Counted from the first letter of the stretch, positions 42,452 through 53,595 are shown. The stretch: DNA of 64,000 nucleotides from an uncultured Clostridia bacterium (GCA_947632035.1 CANRNR010000007.1:1-64000); one strand, 5' to 3'. The notes: generated from the sequence alone by a model not told the origin. Program-made: numbers and translations.

Positions 42452-43531
42452 ATGGCAGTAAAAAAAGACGATGCAGTTATTACAGAAGTATTAAAGATGA
42501 TTGCACCAGGTACTCCAATCCGTGATGGATTAGAAAATATATTGAAAGCTAAAACAGGTGCACTTATTGTTATTGGGGATACAAAAGAAATTTTAGATTT
42601 GGTAGATGGTGGTTTTGAATTAGATGTAGACTATACATCTGCTAGACTTTATGAACTTGCTAAGATGGATGGCGCTATTGTTATAAGTGAAGATTTAAAA
42701 AAGATTCTTTATGCAAATGCACAAATTATACCATCTTCTAGCATTCCTACAACAGAAACAGGTACAAGGCATCGTACAGCTGAGCGTACTGCAAAACAAA
42801 CAGGTGCATTAGTAATTAGTATTTCTCAAAGAAGAAGTGTAATTACAATATTTAAAGGAAATGCTCGTTATGTATTGGAAAATACAAATGATGTAATTTC
42901 AAAAGCAAATCAAGCACTTCAAACAGTAGAAAAATATAAAAAAGTTTTCGATAATAAATTGAACTTATTAAATGAATACGAATTTAATGATATTGTTACA
43001 CTAGAAAATGTAATAAATGCAATTCAACGTGCAGAAATGGTTATGAGAGTAGTAGATGAAGTGCAAAGAGCTATATTTGAGCTTGGAGAAGAAGGAAGAC
43101 TTGTTCAAATGCAGTTAGAAGAATTGATAGGAGATTTGGAAGTAGAAGAAACTTTCATAATTAAAGATTACATGGCACCTGGAAAGAAAAGGTCAGCAGA
43201 GAAAATATTAGCAGAAATTAGAGCTTTAGAATATGAAGATTTAATGGTACTAGAAAAAATTGCTAACTTATTAGGCTATGCAGATTTTGACAATTATGAT
43301 GAAGTTGCAGTATATACAAGAGGATATCGTATATTAAACAAAGTGCCAAGAATGCCAGCAAATATTATGGATAATTTAGTAAAATCATTCAAATCTTTCC
43401 AACATATTTTAGCAGCAGATTTGCCACAATTAGATGAAGTAGAAGGAATTGGAGAAGTAAGAGCAAAAACAATTAAACAATCTCTAAAACGTATGCAAGA
43501 GCAATTTGTATTTGACAATTTAATTTTATAA
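42452..43531 (+). CDS. disA: DNA integrity scanning diadenylate cyclase DisA
   Basis: GALIVIG, DGAIVIS, TGTRHRTAERTAKQTGALVISISQRR, HhH domain. Confidence 0.96.
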   Translation: MAVKKDDAVITEVLKMIAPGTPIRDGLENILKAKTGALIVIGDTKEILDLVDGGFELDVDYTSARLYELAKMDGAIVISEDLKKILYANAQIIPSSSIPTTETGTRHRTAERTAKQTGALVISISQRRSVITIFKGNARYVLENTNDVISKANQALQTVEKYKKVFDNKLNLLNEYEFNDIVTLENVINAIQRAEMVMRVVDEVQRAIFELGEEGRLVQMQLEELIGDLEVEETFIIKDYMAPGKKRSAEKILAEIRALEYEDLMVLEKIANLLGYADFDNYDEVAVYTRGYRILNKVPRMPANIMDNLVKSFKSFQHILAADLPQLDEVEGIGEVRAKTIKQSLKRMQEQFVFDNLIL

Positions 43532-43540
43532 TATTAAAAA

Positions 43541-43703
43541 TGAAAAAATAGTAGCTTTTCGTACGGCTTGTTGTCGCAACCTCTTATGTAATAAATTGTA
43601 GATGCTCTACAATTTATTACACAAAAGGTTGGTTGCTCCAAGCGCACTTCACTTCGTTCCGTTTGAACGCTACGCGCCGTTACTACAAGCTACTATTTTT
43701 TCA
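43541..43703 (+). ncRNA. structured intergenic hairpin element copy B
   Basis: 17-bp perfect outer stem TGAAAAAATAGTAGCTT/AAGCTACTATTTTTTCA; inner 15-bp perfect hairpin; core GTCGCAAC...GTTGCTCCAAGCGCACTTC...GAACGCTACGC shared with 12745-12834. Confidence 0.65.
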
Positions 43704-43870
43704 TTTTTTAAAACTAATTTAAAAATTAAAAGACAAAATAGTAAAATCAATTGACAACTTAATATTACAATTATATAATAAACGAGTAATTTAATAAAAA
43801 ACAAATGATTTTTGTAACTTATTGTCATAGCATTTTAACTATTTAGGCAGTAAGTAAAATAGGAGGAAAC

Positions 43871-44686
43871 ATGAAAGCATTTAAGAAAATAGTATTAATT
43901 TTAGCAATTATTTTAGTATTAGCAGGAATAGGATACCTTTGTTATGGGTTTTATTTGAAAATTACTACAAATTATCCAAACCCAGTAGCAACAATGGAAG
44001 TAGAAGATTATGGAACAGTTAAAATAGAATTGTATCCAGATAAAGCTCCAAATACAGTAGCGAACTTTATTGCTCTAGCTAATAGTGGGTTTTATGATGG
44101 ACTTACATTCCATAGAACAATTCCAGATTTTATGATACAAGGTGGAGATAAAAGTGGAAATGGTACAGGTTCTCCATCATTAAGTGATATTGAAGATAAT
44201 GTTGAAACAAATAAAGAATATAACATTCCAGGTGAATTTATTGCTAATAGTTTTACACAAAATAATTTAAAACATTCAAGAGGTGTTATTTCCATGGCAA
44301 GAACAGACTATGGAACATATAGCACAGAGCTTACACAATATGGTTATAATTCAGCAGGTTCTCAATTCTTTATTATGACTCAAGACACAACATCTTTAGA
44401 TGGTCTTTATGCAGCATTTGGTAAAGTAACAGAAGGAATGGATGTTATAGATAAAATTGCAAATGTAGAAGTTTATTATAGAGATAATGAATATACAGAA
44501 GCAAAAGAAGAAGATTTACCAAAAGATGCAAATGGCAATACAGTAAGAAGTCCTAACACGCCAAAAAAAGCACCAGTTATTAAAAGTATAACTGTAGAAA
44601 CTTATGGTGTTGACTATGGAACTCCAACTACAGTAGATGTATTTGATTATACAAATTGGGTAATGCAACAATACAATGTGCAATAA
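43871..44686 (+). CDS. cyclophilin-type peptidyl-prolyl isomerase, membrane-anchored
   Basis: VKIELYPDKAPNTVANFIALANSGFYDGLTFHRTIPDFMIQGGD. Confidence 0.95.
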   Translation: MKAFKKIVLILAIILVLAGIGYLCYGFYLKITTNYPNPVATMEVEDYGTVKIELYPDKAPNTVANFIALANSGFYDGLTFHRTIPDFMIQGGDKSGNGTGSPSLSDIEDNVETNKEYNIPGEFIANSFTQNNLKHSRGVISMARTDYGTYSTELTQYGYNSAGSQFFIMTQDTTSLDGLYAAFGKVTEGMDVIDKIANVEVYYRDNEYTEAKEEDLPKDANGNTVRSPNTPKKAPVIKSITVETYGVDYGTPTTVDVFDYTNWVMQQYNVQ

Positions 44687-44777
44687 AATTAAGTAATAAA
44701 ATTTACAATAAAAGCTTAATAATAAAAACTGAAACTTTGAAAATAGTGCATTTTTAAATCGAAAGGGATGAATTCAA

Positions 44778-44900
44778 ATGGCAAAAAATAAGAAGGATAT
44801 GAAAAAACTAGGCGTAAGAATACTTGCAGCTATTTTGTTAGGAATAATGGTTCTTTCAAGTGTGGTAACTGTAATAATTTATTTAGTAAGGCAAGCGTAA
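44778..44900 (+). CDS. 40-aa single-TM protein
   Basis: MAKNKKDMKKLGVRILAAILLGIMVLSSVVTVIIYLVRQA; GAAAGGG RBS. Confidence 0.65.
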   Translation: MAKNKKDMKKLGVRILAAILLGIMVLSSVVTVIIYLVRQA

Positions 44901-45024
44901 TTAAATTATTAGAAAACTAATTATTATAAAACTTTAATATGAAATAATAGTGAATATTATAAATCTTACTAAGAGATAATAGTAATAGTATTAAAAATAA
45001 ATAATAAACAAAAGAAGGTATAAT

Positions 45025-45978
45025 ATGTTTGAAAATTCTACATTTAATATAGGTGCAATTTGGGAACCTTTTGCTAGCTATATGAAGGATTTGGCACATA
45101 ATCCTTTTAAGTTAATTGTATTAGCAATAGATGTACTAATTGTTACCTATCTTATTTATAAATTTATTGTATATGCGAAAAAAACAAGAGCATGGCAATT
45201 ATTAAAAGGAATTTTATTAATTTTAATAGTTATGGCAATTAGCGAATTCTTTGAGCTAAAAATATTAAACTTTATATTAACATTCTTTATGCCATATGGT
45301 GTAATTGCTCTAATTGTTATTTTCCAACCTGAACTAAGAAGAATGCTTGAACAATTAGGAACAAATAAAATAACAAAATATTTCGGACTTGAAAAAGACC
45401 TTCAAACAAAAAATAAGGAAGATATTTATAAAATAGTAATTGCTGCCACAGAACTTGCAAAAACCAAAACTGGCGGATTAATTGTTATTGAAAGAGATAT
45501 TCAAATTACAGATATTATGGATACAGGTGTTAAAATAGATGCGGAAGTATCACCACAACTTTTGGTAAATTTGTTTACCCCAAATACACCTTTACATGAT
45601 GGAGCAGTAATTATTTCAAAGAATAAAATTGCAGCAGCTGCGTGTATATTACCACTTGCAGATGATAAGGAAATTGCAAAAGAAGTGGGAACAAGGCATA
45701 GAGCAGGCTTAGGTATTTCAAAAGAATCTGATGCTATTGCAATTATTGTATCTGAAGAAACTGGAAAAATATCAGTTGCAAAAGATGGAACATTACTTGT
45801 AGATTTAAAAGAAGATGTACTTAAAAATATTTTAATGAAAAATATTGTTGCTAGAAGTTATGGACCAGATATTGCAAAAAAGAAAAATAGTAAAATGATA
45901 AAAAATAACAAAATAAAAAAAGAAAAACAAGATAAGATGAAAGAAAAACCAAAAGAGAAAAAGCAAAAAGAAAACTAG
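45025..45978 (+). CDS. cdaA: diadenylate cyclase CdaA (DacA)
   Basis: 3TM; FQPELRRMLEQLG; NTPLHDGAVII; GTRHRAGLGISKESDAIAIIVSEETGKIS. Confidence 0.95.
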   Translation: MFENSTFNIGAIWEPFASYMKDLAHNPFKLIVLAIDVLIVTYLIYKFIVYAKKTRAWQLLKGILLILIVMAISEFFELKILNFILTFFMPYGVIALIVIFQPELRRMLEQLGTNKITKYFGLEKDLQTKNKEDIYKIVIAATELAKTKTGGLIVIERDIQITDIMDTGVKIDAEVSPQLLVNLFTPNTPLHDGAVIISKNKIAAAACILPLADDKEIAKEVGTRHRAGLGISKESDAIAIIVSEETGKISVAKDGTLLVDLKEDVLKNILMKNIVARSYGPDIAKKKNSKMIKNNKIKKEKQDKMKEKPKEKKQKEN

Positions 45979-46041
45979 TAAGAAATTAAATAAAAAATAG
46001 CTAAAATATATAAATTTTCTAATTAAATGAATATAAAAATG

Positions 46042-46950
46042 TTAATCAATAAAACGATTGATAGCTTCTGCAAAGCCACCATCATTTGCTGAAAAGCGAG
46101 TGGTGTATGTGGCTACTTTTTTTACCTGTTCATAAGCATTAGCAATAGCAACACCTATTCCAGAATTTTCTAGCAAGTCAATATCATTTAAATTATCACC
46201 AATCGATAAAATATCATTAGTTTGAACATTTAAATAGTCTTTTAAAATATTAAGAGCATAACCTTTTTTGGCACTTTTTGGTGCAATAGAAATATACTCA
46301 TAATCTTTATTTATAATAGTATCTTTATATTCATTTCTTTTATAACAATACTGAAAAGAAAGTTGATTCGTATACTTATTTAGATCATTTAAAACTTCTT
46401 TTAAAGAATTTTCACTAGATAAAACAATATTAAAAATATTAAGATTTTTTTCTTTGACATAGTTTAAGAAGTTTTGAACTATATAAAAGTTAAAACTTTC
46501 TTTTTTACTAGTTAGAGTAAGGTTGAAATTAGTATCATATTTACCAAAAGTAGAACCTTTTTTATGAAAATGAGATATATAATTATGAAGGGCTAAATAA
46601 TCTAATTTTTCAGTAATAACAAAATTATCTCCATATGCATGAATATGAAGCCCATAATTTTGGGCTATTTTGCAACATGTTTCTACATCACTTTCAGTTA
46701 AATAAATGTGAAAAATCTCTTTTTGATTTTTAATATCCACAATTTGAGTACCATTTCCAAAGATTCCATATTCAGCATCACAAAAAGAACAAATATCTTT
46801 AGAAATAGCATAACTTTTTCCAGTACATATAGCAAATGGAATACTTTTTTGTTTCATTGATTCTATTGCTTTTAAATTACTCTCAGGAATTAAATTATCT
46901 TTTGAAAGAAAAGTGCCATCTAGGTCACTAGCTACTAATTTAATTGACAT
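46042..46950 (-). CDS. Cof-type HAD-superfamily hydrolase
   Basis: VASDLDGTFLSKDN, CTGKSYAI, SIGDNLNDIDLLENSGIGVAIANA. Confidence 0.94.
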   Translation of the reverse strand: MSIKLVASDLDGTFLSKDNLIPESNLKAIESMKQKSIPFAICTGKSYAISKDICSFCDAEYGIFGNGTQIVDIKNQKEIFHIYLTESDVETCCKIAQNYGLHIHAYGDNFVITEKLDYLALHNYISHFHKKGSTFGKYDTNFNLTLTSKKESFNFYIVQNFLNYVKEKNLNIFNIVLSSENSLKEVLNDLNKYTNQLSFQYCYKRNEYKDTIINKDYEYISIAPKSAKKGYALNILKDYLNVQTNDILSIGDNLNDIDLLENSGIGVAIANAYEQVKKVATYTTRFSANDGGFAEAINRFID

Positions 46951-47152
46951 TTTTTATTCTCCTTCCCATATTATGTTAAAAAAAGTCAAAATTGTCAAGT
47001 ATTAATAAAAATATTGCTTACAAAGAAAAAATATAGTATTATAGTATAGAGTAAAAGCATTGTATTATAAATATGGAGTGCTAAAAAATATATAATATTG
47101 CAGTACAGAGTATTAAAAAATGTAAAATAAGACTTAATAATGAGGTTGAAAT

Positions 47153-47894
47153 ATGAGAAATATAAAACTTACTATCGAATATGATGGAAAAGATTTTAAT
47201 CGGATGGCAAAAACAGCCTAACAAACTAAATATTCAAGGAGAAATAGAAAAAGCAATTCAAACAGTTACAGGTAAAGAAGTTGAACTTATAGGTTCCGGA
47301 AGAACTGATGCTGGTGTGCATGCTTTTGGACAGGTAGCTAATTTTAAAATTGATACAGATTTTCCTTTAGAAAAAATGGCAGTTGCTTTTAATTCACAAT
47401 TAAAAAAAGCGATTAGAATAAAAAAAGTAGAAGAAGTTGATGAGCAGTTTCACAGCCGTTACCATTGCCATAATAAAACATATCAATATGTTATAGATAA
47501 TTCAGAGCAGGGAACAGCAATATATTGCAATTTGACATATCATGTTCCACAAAAATTAAATGTACAAGCAATGCAAGAAGCAGTAAAGTATTTAATAGGT
47601 GAACATGATTTTACTAGTTTTAAATCAAGTGGAACAAGTAGTAAAAGTAGTGTAAGAATAATTTATGATGCTAAAGTTTTAAAAGAAGAAGAAAAAGTAA
47701 TAATTCAGCTTACAGGAAATGGATTTTTATATAATATGGTACGTATTATTTCAGGTACTCTAGTAGAAATCGGAAAAGGAGATAGAAAGCCTGAAGAAAT
47801 GAAAGAAATTTTAGAAGCCAAAGATAGAAAGAAAGCTGGAAAAACACTTCCAGCACAAGGGCTATTTTTGCTAAATGTAAACTATGATTATTAA
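47153..47894 (+). CDS. truA: tRNA pseudouridine synthase TruA, with +1 frameshift at CGG 47201
   Basis: MRNIKLTIEYDGKDFN|GWQKQPNKLNIQGEIEKAI...SGRTDAGVHAFGQVANF when C47201 is skipped. Confidence 0.93.
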
Positions 47895-48089
47895 AAGTAA
47901 ATTATAATTATAAAAAAATAAACTATGATTATTAAATGTAAGCCATGCAAATTATAATTAATATATAAAAATTAATAATAGATTTTTTCACAATTATATA
48001 GGTAAAAACATAAAATATATCAAAAAACAAAATACAAAAAGAAAGGATATGTTTATAAAAAAATATAACATATCATGTGAGGAAATAAT

Positions 48090-48446
48090 ATGAATGTTTT
48101 ATTGATATTTTTTGCATTACCTGTAGCTACTGTTATATTAGCAATAGTATTACAAAAAATACTAAGAAGTCCATTATTGGTTGCTGCAACTTTTTTTGCA
48201 ATATACTTGATTGTAACATTTTCAGCATTTGATATAAGCTTTTTAGTTTATGCAATTTTATATACAATTCTTGCTTATGTAACGGCAGTATTAACAAAAT
48301 TGGTATGTAATCTTATACATACATTTAGAAATATAAATTTAAATAATACTAATTCACAAGCAATAATTGAGCTTGCAGAAAATGCAAATATTACGAATAA
48401 CAATACAATAAGAAGAAATAATTGTTGCTGTAATAGAAGAAATTAG
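48090..48446 (+). CDS. small membrane protein, Cys-rich tail
   Basis: Hydrophobic ORF with RBS GTGAGGAAA. Confidence 0.65.
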   Translation: MNVLLIFFALPVATVILAIVLQKILRSPLLVAATFFAIYLIVTFSAFDISFLVYAILYTILAYVTAVLTKLVCNLIHTFRNINLNNTNSQAIIELAENANITNNNTIRRNNCCCNRRN

Positions 48447-48451
48447 AAAAC

Positions 48452-48487
48452 AGTAAGAAAAAACTACTTTAAAGTAGTTTTTTTTGT
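48452..48487 (+). terminator. terminator
   Basis: AAAAACTACTTTAAAGTAGTTTTTTTTG. Confidence 0.8.
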
Positions 48488-48727
48488 GAAACAACAAGGT
48501 TCTTTATATTTATTATTGTTTTTAAAAATATAATTTATAGTATAAATACATATTTTTACATCGCTTGAAAATGCTGGTAAATCAGCATTTTACCTGAAAT
48601 ATTACAGAAATATTACACAACTATTAAGTTTATGTTACAACTGAAAAAATATGTTGTTTTTGATAAAAAAATGTTGTACAATGAACTAAATAGTGATATT
48701 AAATCAAATTATAAGGGGGAACAAGCA

Positions 48728-49873
48728 ATGGCAAGAAATCCAATGCAAAGAAAGGCACAAAATTCATTCCTTTTAGGAATGCTTTTAACTGTATTAATTA
48801 CAGGAATAGTAATAGCTTTTTTATTCGTTCAATTAAATAAAGTAAATAATCAATTGAAAGAATTTAAGGCTAATAGAGTATCAATATGTGTACTAAAAAA
48901 TGAGGTACAATCAGGACATGTAATTACTGATAACTTGGTAAAAACAATAGAAGTAGATAAAACTACAATACCAGCTAATGCAATAGGAACAGCTAGTTCA
49001 CTTGCAACTTATTCATTAGAAACTGCAAATGGTTTGCAAGTTACAACAAATGAAAATGGTGAATTGGTAATTCCAGATATTGATGAGCAAACTGGTCAAC
49101 AAAAAATTGATCCTGTAACTAATCAGCCAAAATTTAGAGTTATAAATACAAATGGAGAGGATTATTTCTATCAAGATACTGGAGTAAAAATAGATTTTAT
49201 AACATCACCAATAATTGCAAAAGTGGATATGAAGCCAAATACAATACTAACAGATAGTTTGATTGTTAAAAGTAGTGAAAAAATTACAGATGATGTTAGA
49301 GCAATAGAATATAATATGTTTACTATTTCTCAACAAATAGAAAACGAACAATATGTAGATCTTCGTTTAAGATTACCAGATGGATCTGATTATATAGTAG
49401 CTACTCATAAAAAGATAACAATTCCTCAAGTAGAAGGAGTAGATGCAGTATCTACTATGATATTAAATGTTAATGAATTAGAAATACTACAAATAAATAG
49501 TGCAATAGTAGAAGCATACCAAATTGAAGGATCAAAATTATATGTTACACAATATGTAGAGCCTGGAATGCAAGAAGCTGCTAAAGAAACTTACGTACCA
49601 AGCAATACAATTAGAGCTTTAATTGAAAGAGATCCAAACTGTGTAGAGATAGCAAAAAATGCACTATATGATAGATTATATGCAAAAAATTCTGATGGTA
49701 GTTATTCTGGAGATTTCTTAGAAAGTGCTTCACAACAAAGACAACCAATTAATAATGCATTAAATGGATTAGACCAAGAAGAAGCACAAGATCAAATTAT
49801 AGATAAAGTACAAGAAGAAATTACAAAAACTCAAGAAGAAAGACAAAAATATTTAGAATCATTAGGCATTTAA
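48728..49873 (+). CDS. CpaB-like SAF-domain pilus protein
   Basis: TM followed by SAF-like region; start at 48728 after AAGGGGGA RBS. Confidence 0.7.
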   Translation: MARNPMQRKAQNSFLLGMLLTVLITGIVIAFLFVQLNKVNNQLKEFKANRVSICVLKNEVQSGHVITDNLVKTIEVDKTTIPANAIGTASSLATYSLETANGLQVTTNENGELVIPDIDEQTGQQKIDPVTNQPKFRVINTNGEDYFYQDTGVKIDFITSPIIAKVDMKPNTILTDSLIVKSSEKITDDVRAIEYNMFTISQQIENEQYVDLRLRLPDGSDYIVATHKKITIPQVEGVDAVSTMILNVNELEILQINSAIVEAYQIEGSKLYVTQYVEPGMQEAAKETYVPSNTIRALIERDPNCVEIAKNALYDRLYAKNSDGSYSGDFLESASQQRQPINNALNGLDQEEAQDQIIDKVQEEITKTQEERQKYLESLGI

Positions 49874-49893
49874 AATAGATTTAGGAGGTAAAT

Positions 49894-50598
49894 ATGAAGA
49901 CTGTAGGCTTTATAGGGGCATACGATAAAACAGATTTAATTATATATATTGCCAAGCTTCTAACTGTAGCGAGTTACAAGGTATTAATAATTGATGCCTC
50001 TACTTTGCAAAAAACAAAATATATTGTACCAAATATATCTCCTGCAAAATCTTATGTTACAAATTATGAAGGAATAGATATTGCAGTAGGATTCTATGAT
50101 TATAGCTCAATCAAAGAATATTTGGGAATGCCTGAAAGTGCTATATTACAATATGACTACATCTTCATAGATATTGACTCTCCTGAAGATTTTGATGGAT
50201 TTGATATAAAATCAGCAGATAAAAACTTCTTTGTAACTGGTTTTGATGTATATTCAATAAAAAGAGGAATGGAAATTTTAGCAGGACTTACAGAGCCAAT
50301 ACAACTTACAAAAGTATTTTTCTCTAGAAATGCTTATAAAGAAGAGGAAGACTATTTCAACTTTATATCTTTAGGCTATAAAGCAATATGGAATGAAGAA
50401 ATTGTTTATTTCCCTTTTGAACAAGGTGACCAAACAATTATCATGGAAAATCAAAGAGTTTCTAAAATAAAATTTAAGAGACTAACAAAGTTTTACAAAG
50501 AAAGTTTATTATATATTTCACAAAAAATAGTCGATGATCCAAAACAAGATGTTAATTTAAAAAAGGCATTTAAATTGTTAGAAAGGGAGTTGAAGTAA
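49894..50598 (+). CDS. ParA/CpaE(TadZ)-like protein, degenerate P-loop
   Basis: MKTVGFIGAYDKTDLIIYIAKLL...VLIIDAS; position in pilus operon. Confidence 0.6.
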   Translation: MKTVGFIGAYDKTDLIIYIAKLLTVASYKVLIIDASTLQKTKYIVPNISPAKSYVTNYEGIDIAVGFYDYSSIKEYLGMPESAILQYDYIFIDIDSPEDFDGFDIKSADKNFFVTGFDVYSIKRGMEILAGLTEPIQLTKVFFSRNAYKEEEDYFNFISLGYKAIWNEEIVYFPFEQGDQTIIMENQRVSKIKFKRLTKFYKESLLYISQKIVDDPKQDVNLKKAFKLLERELK

Positions 50599-51438
50599 AT
50601 GGCAGTTATTAGCTTCTATAGTAATCAGAGAAAAGAAACTGGACAAACCTTGTCATTAGCAGCAATTACTACTCAGATGTCAATAGAACATAATCAGAAA
50701 ATACTAATTATTTCCACTCAATTCAATGACCTTACTCTTGAAAATTGCTTTTGGGAATATGACAAGATAAGATCATCAGGACTAGTGACTAATGGTACTG
50801 GAATGGGACTAGATTCTGGTATTGAAGGCTTAATTAAAATTTTGAGTAGTAATAAAAGTAGTACAGAAATAGTAGGAAATTATGCTAAAACAATACTAAA
50901 AGAAAGATTAGATATTTTGTTGTCACCAACTGCAAAAACTTATGATGAATATAAAGCAGTTGCTCAATACTATTCAGATATTATTACATTAGCAAATAGA
51001 TATTATGATTTTGTTTTTGTTGATATAGCTAAAAGCTTACCAAAAGATGTGGTTGAAGCAATATTAAGAATATCTGATATTGTGGTAATGAATTTAGTAC
51101 AAAAATTGAAAACATTAAATGATTTTATGGAATTACAGTCACAAAATGAATTTTATAAAAGAAAAAATATATTCTTACTTGTTGGAAGGTATGAAAGAAA
51201 TTCAAAATATAATATAAAAAATATCACAAGATATTTAAAAGAAAAAAAAGAAGTAGCTGTAGTACCTTATAATATGTTATTTTTGGAATCATGTTCAGAA
51301 GGGACAATAATTGACTATATACTAAAAATAAGAAATATACAAGATGAATTTGATTATAATAAATATTTTTATGAACAAGTAAAAAATACAAGTGAAAAAA
51401 TTGTTGAAAGATTACAAGAAATACAAATGAAACTTTAG
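50599..51438 (+). CDS. second ParA/CpaE-like protein
   Basis: MAVISFYSNQRKETGQTLSLAAITTQ...YDFVFVDIAKSLP. Confidence 0.65.
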   Translation: MAVISFYSNQRKETGQTLSLAAITTQMSIEHNQKILIISTQFNDLTLENCFWEYDKIRSSGLVTNGTGMGLDSGIEGLIKILSSNKSSTEIVGNYAKTILKERLDILLSPTAKTYDEYKAVAQYYSDIITLANRYYDFVFVDIAKSLPKDVVEAILRISDIVVMNLVQKLKTLNDFMELQSQNEFYKRKNIFLLVGRYERNSKYNIKNITRYLKEKKEVAVVPYNMLFLESCSEGTIIDYILKIRNIQDEFDYNKYFYEQVKNTSEKIVERLQEIQMKL

Positions 51439-51468
51439 AATTTACTTTGAAAGGAAGGAAAAAGAAAA

Positions 51469-53464
51469 ATGCTTAATACACTTTTAATTGTAATAGTAGT
51501 TTTAATAGCCTTTTTTCTAATTTTAAGATTTGTTAAAAAAAGACAAAGTGAAGATGCGACTGAAAATCAAGAGCAAGTAGATGATAAAACTTATACAATA
51601 GAAAAAATGACGGCATTTATTAAGAGAAGATTAGACGAAATTACAAAAATTAACCTTTACGATATTGGGCTTTCAGAGGAAGAATTAAAAAGAAGAAAAC
51701 GTAAGAAGTATGAACTTAAAAAAGCATTAAAAGGTTGTACATATGGAGATGTTAACGATAAGAAGTATGTAAAAGAATTAATTTACGACTTGTTATATCG
51801 TGAATATGGTGTAGATGAAACAAATATATCAAAAGCAATTCCTTTTGACATTCCTTCACTTTTAACTGCACAAGATAAGTTTGACATTATTATATATATG
51901 TATAAAAACGAATTTGGATATGAAGCTTTACCAGAAATTATTAAAAAATATAAATTAGATGAACTTAAATATGTAGCAGGAGAAGCAAAACCTTCTTATG
52001 TAATTACTGAAGAAGAAATAAATGATATTTTTGAAAAAGAAAATTTTGTATTAACATTTGCAGATAAATTAAACGTAGTAGTGCAAAGAATTTATCAACA
52101 TTATAAAGGTTACAGTAGTATAGATGAAATAAGAGATATGAACATAGATGGTATTTCTGGTGGTGTATCAGGACTTCCAGAATCATTCTTAAGCCAAGTA
52201 GCACAAACAGATGGCGATTACTTAGACCAAATTGTAGAACATAAAGTACCACGTGCTTGTGATAGTATTTGGATAATGTTCCATGGTAAATCAATTCGTT
52301 TAGCATTCTTATCATTTGGAACAGAAGCAGAACTTAAGAGAGTATGTCAAAACATTTATAAATATAATAACCCAGGACAGTTATCAGACACAAATGGTTA
52401 CAAAATCAATGAAATGAAGGATGGTTCTCGTGTCGTTGTTGTAAGACCAAGTATGTCAGAGACATGGGCATTCTTCGTAAGAAAGTTCGACGTAAAGCGT
52501 GCAACGCTAGAGCAAATTATTCGTTTTCCTGGTAAAGATGAAGCAATTGACCTTTTAAAATATTTAGTAAAAGGTGCAAGAATTATATCACTAACTGGTG
52601 AACAGGGATGCCGGAAAAACAACAATGCTTATGGCTATGATTGAAAATATATACGAAACTATGAACCTTCGTATTACAGAAACTGCATTCGAGCTTCACT
52701 TAAGAAAAATTTATCCAACAAGAAACATCTTATCAATGAGAGAAACAGAAACAGTTTCTGGACAGGACTGCTTGGACGTTCAGAAAAAAACTGATGGTTC
52801 TGTTAATATCATCGGTGAGGTTGCAACAGACCCCGTAGCATCTTGGATGATTCAATCAGCACAGGTTGCATCTAAATTTACATTATTTACTCACCACGCT
52901 AAAACATTCCCTGACTTAGTAACAGCTCTTCGTAACTCAATGTTAAGAGCTGGAGTATTCAAAGATGAAAGAACAGCAGAAGAGCAGGTTGTTTCTGTAC
53001 TTAACTTTGACATTCACTTAGTAAAAGACTTTAGAGGAAGAAGATACATAGAAAGAGTAACAGAATGTATACCAGTTGAAGAAAAAAATGAATATACATT
53101 TGACCATAGAAAAGAAAAAACAATGGAAGGCAAAATGGATAAATTCATTGATAATGCAACGATATATTTTACAAAAACTACAAATAGAGAGTTATATAAA
53201 TATAGAAACATATTAGAGTATCAAGATGGAAATTATGTATTAACAAATCCAATTTCAGATAAGAACATTAGAGAGATGAGAAATAATATGGATGACAGCG
53301 ATATAGATGGATTTAATGATTTTCTAGAAAGAAACTGGGGAATTAAAGCACCTAAAGAAATATATTATGGAGAAGATGGCGAAGTAGAAACTACAAGTGT
53401 AGGTTCACAAACAGAAGGTCCTAAAAAAAGAGGTAGAAAACCAAAGAATGCTACACAAGTTTAA
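51469..53464 (+). CDS. CpaF/TadA secretion ATPase, with +1 frameshift at CGG 52612 in Walker A
   Basis: SLTGEQGC|GKTTMLMAMIENIYETMNLRITETAFELHLRKIYP...SVNIIGEVATDPVASWMIQSAQVASKFTLFTHHAKTFPDLVTALRN when C52612 is skipped. Confidence 0.92.
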
Positions 53465-53595
53465 AAAGTAGAAAAACAAAGAATACTACAAAAAACAAAA
53501 AGAATTTAAATATTTAGTAATAGTAGATAAAAAATAATTAGTAAGAAATAAGAAAACTAAAAACATACAAACAGAATAGAGGTGAATTTTAAGAT

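Noticed and set aside
52598-53464. Separate gene starting at 52598
   Set aside because: It is the +1-frame continuation of CpaF; no RBS and starts within Walker A.
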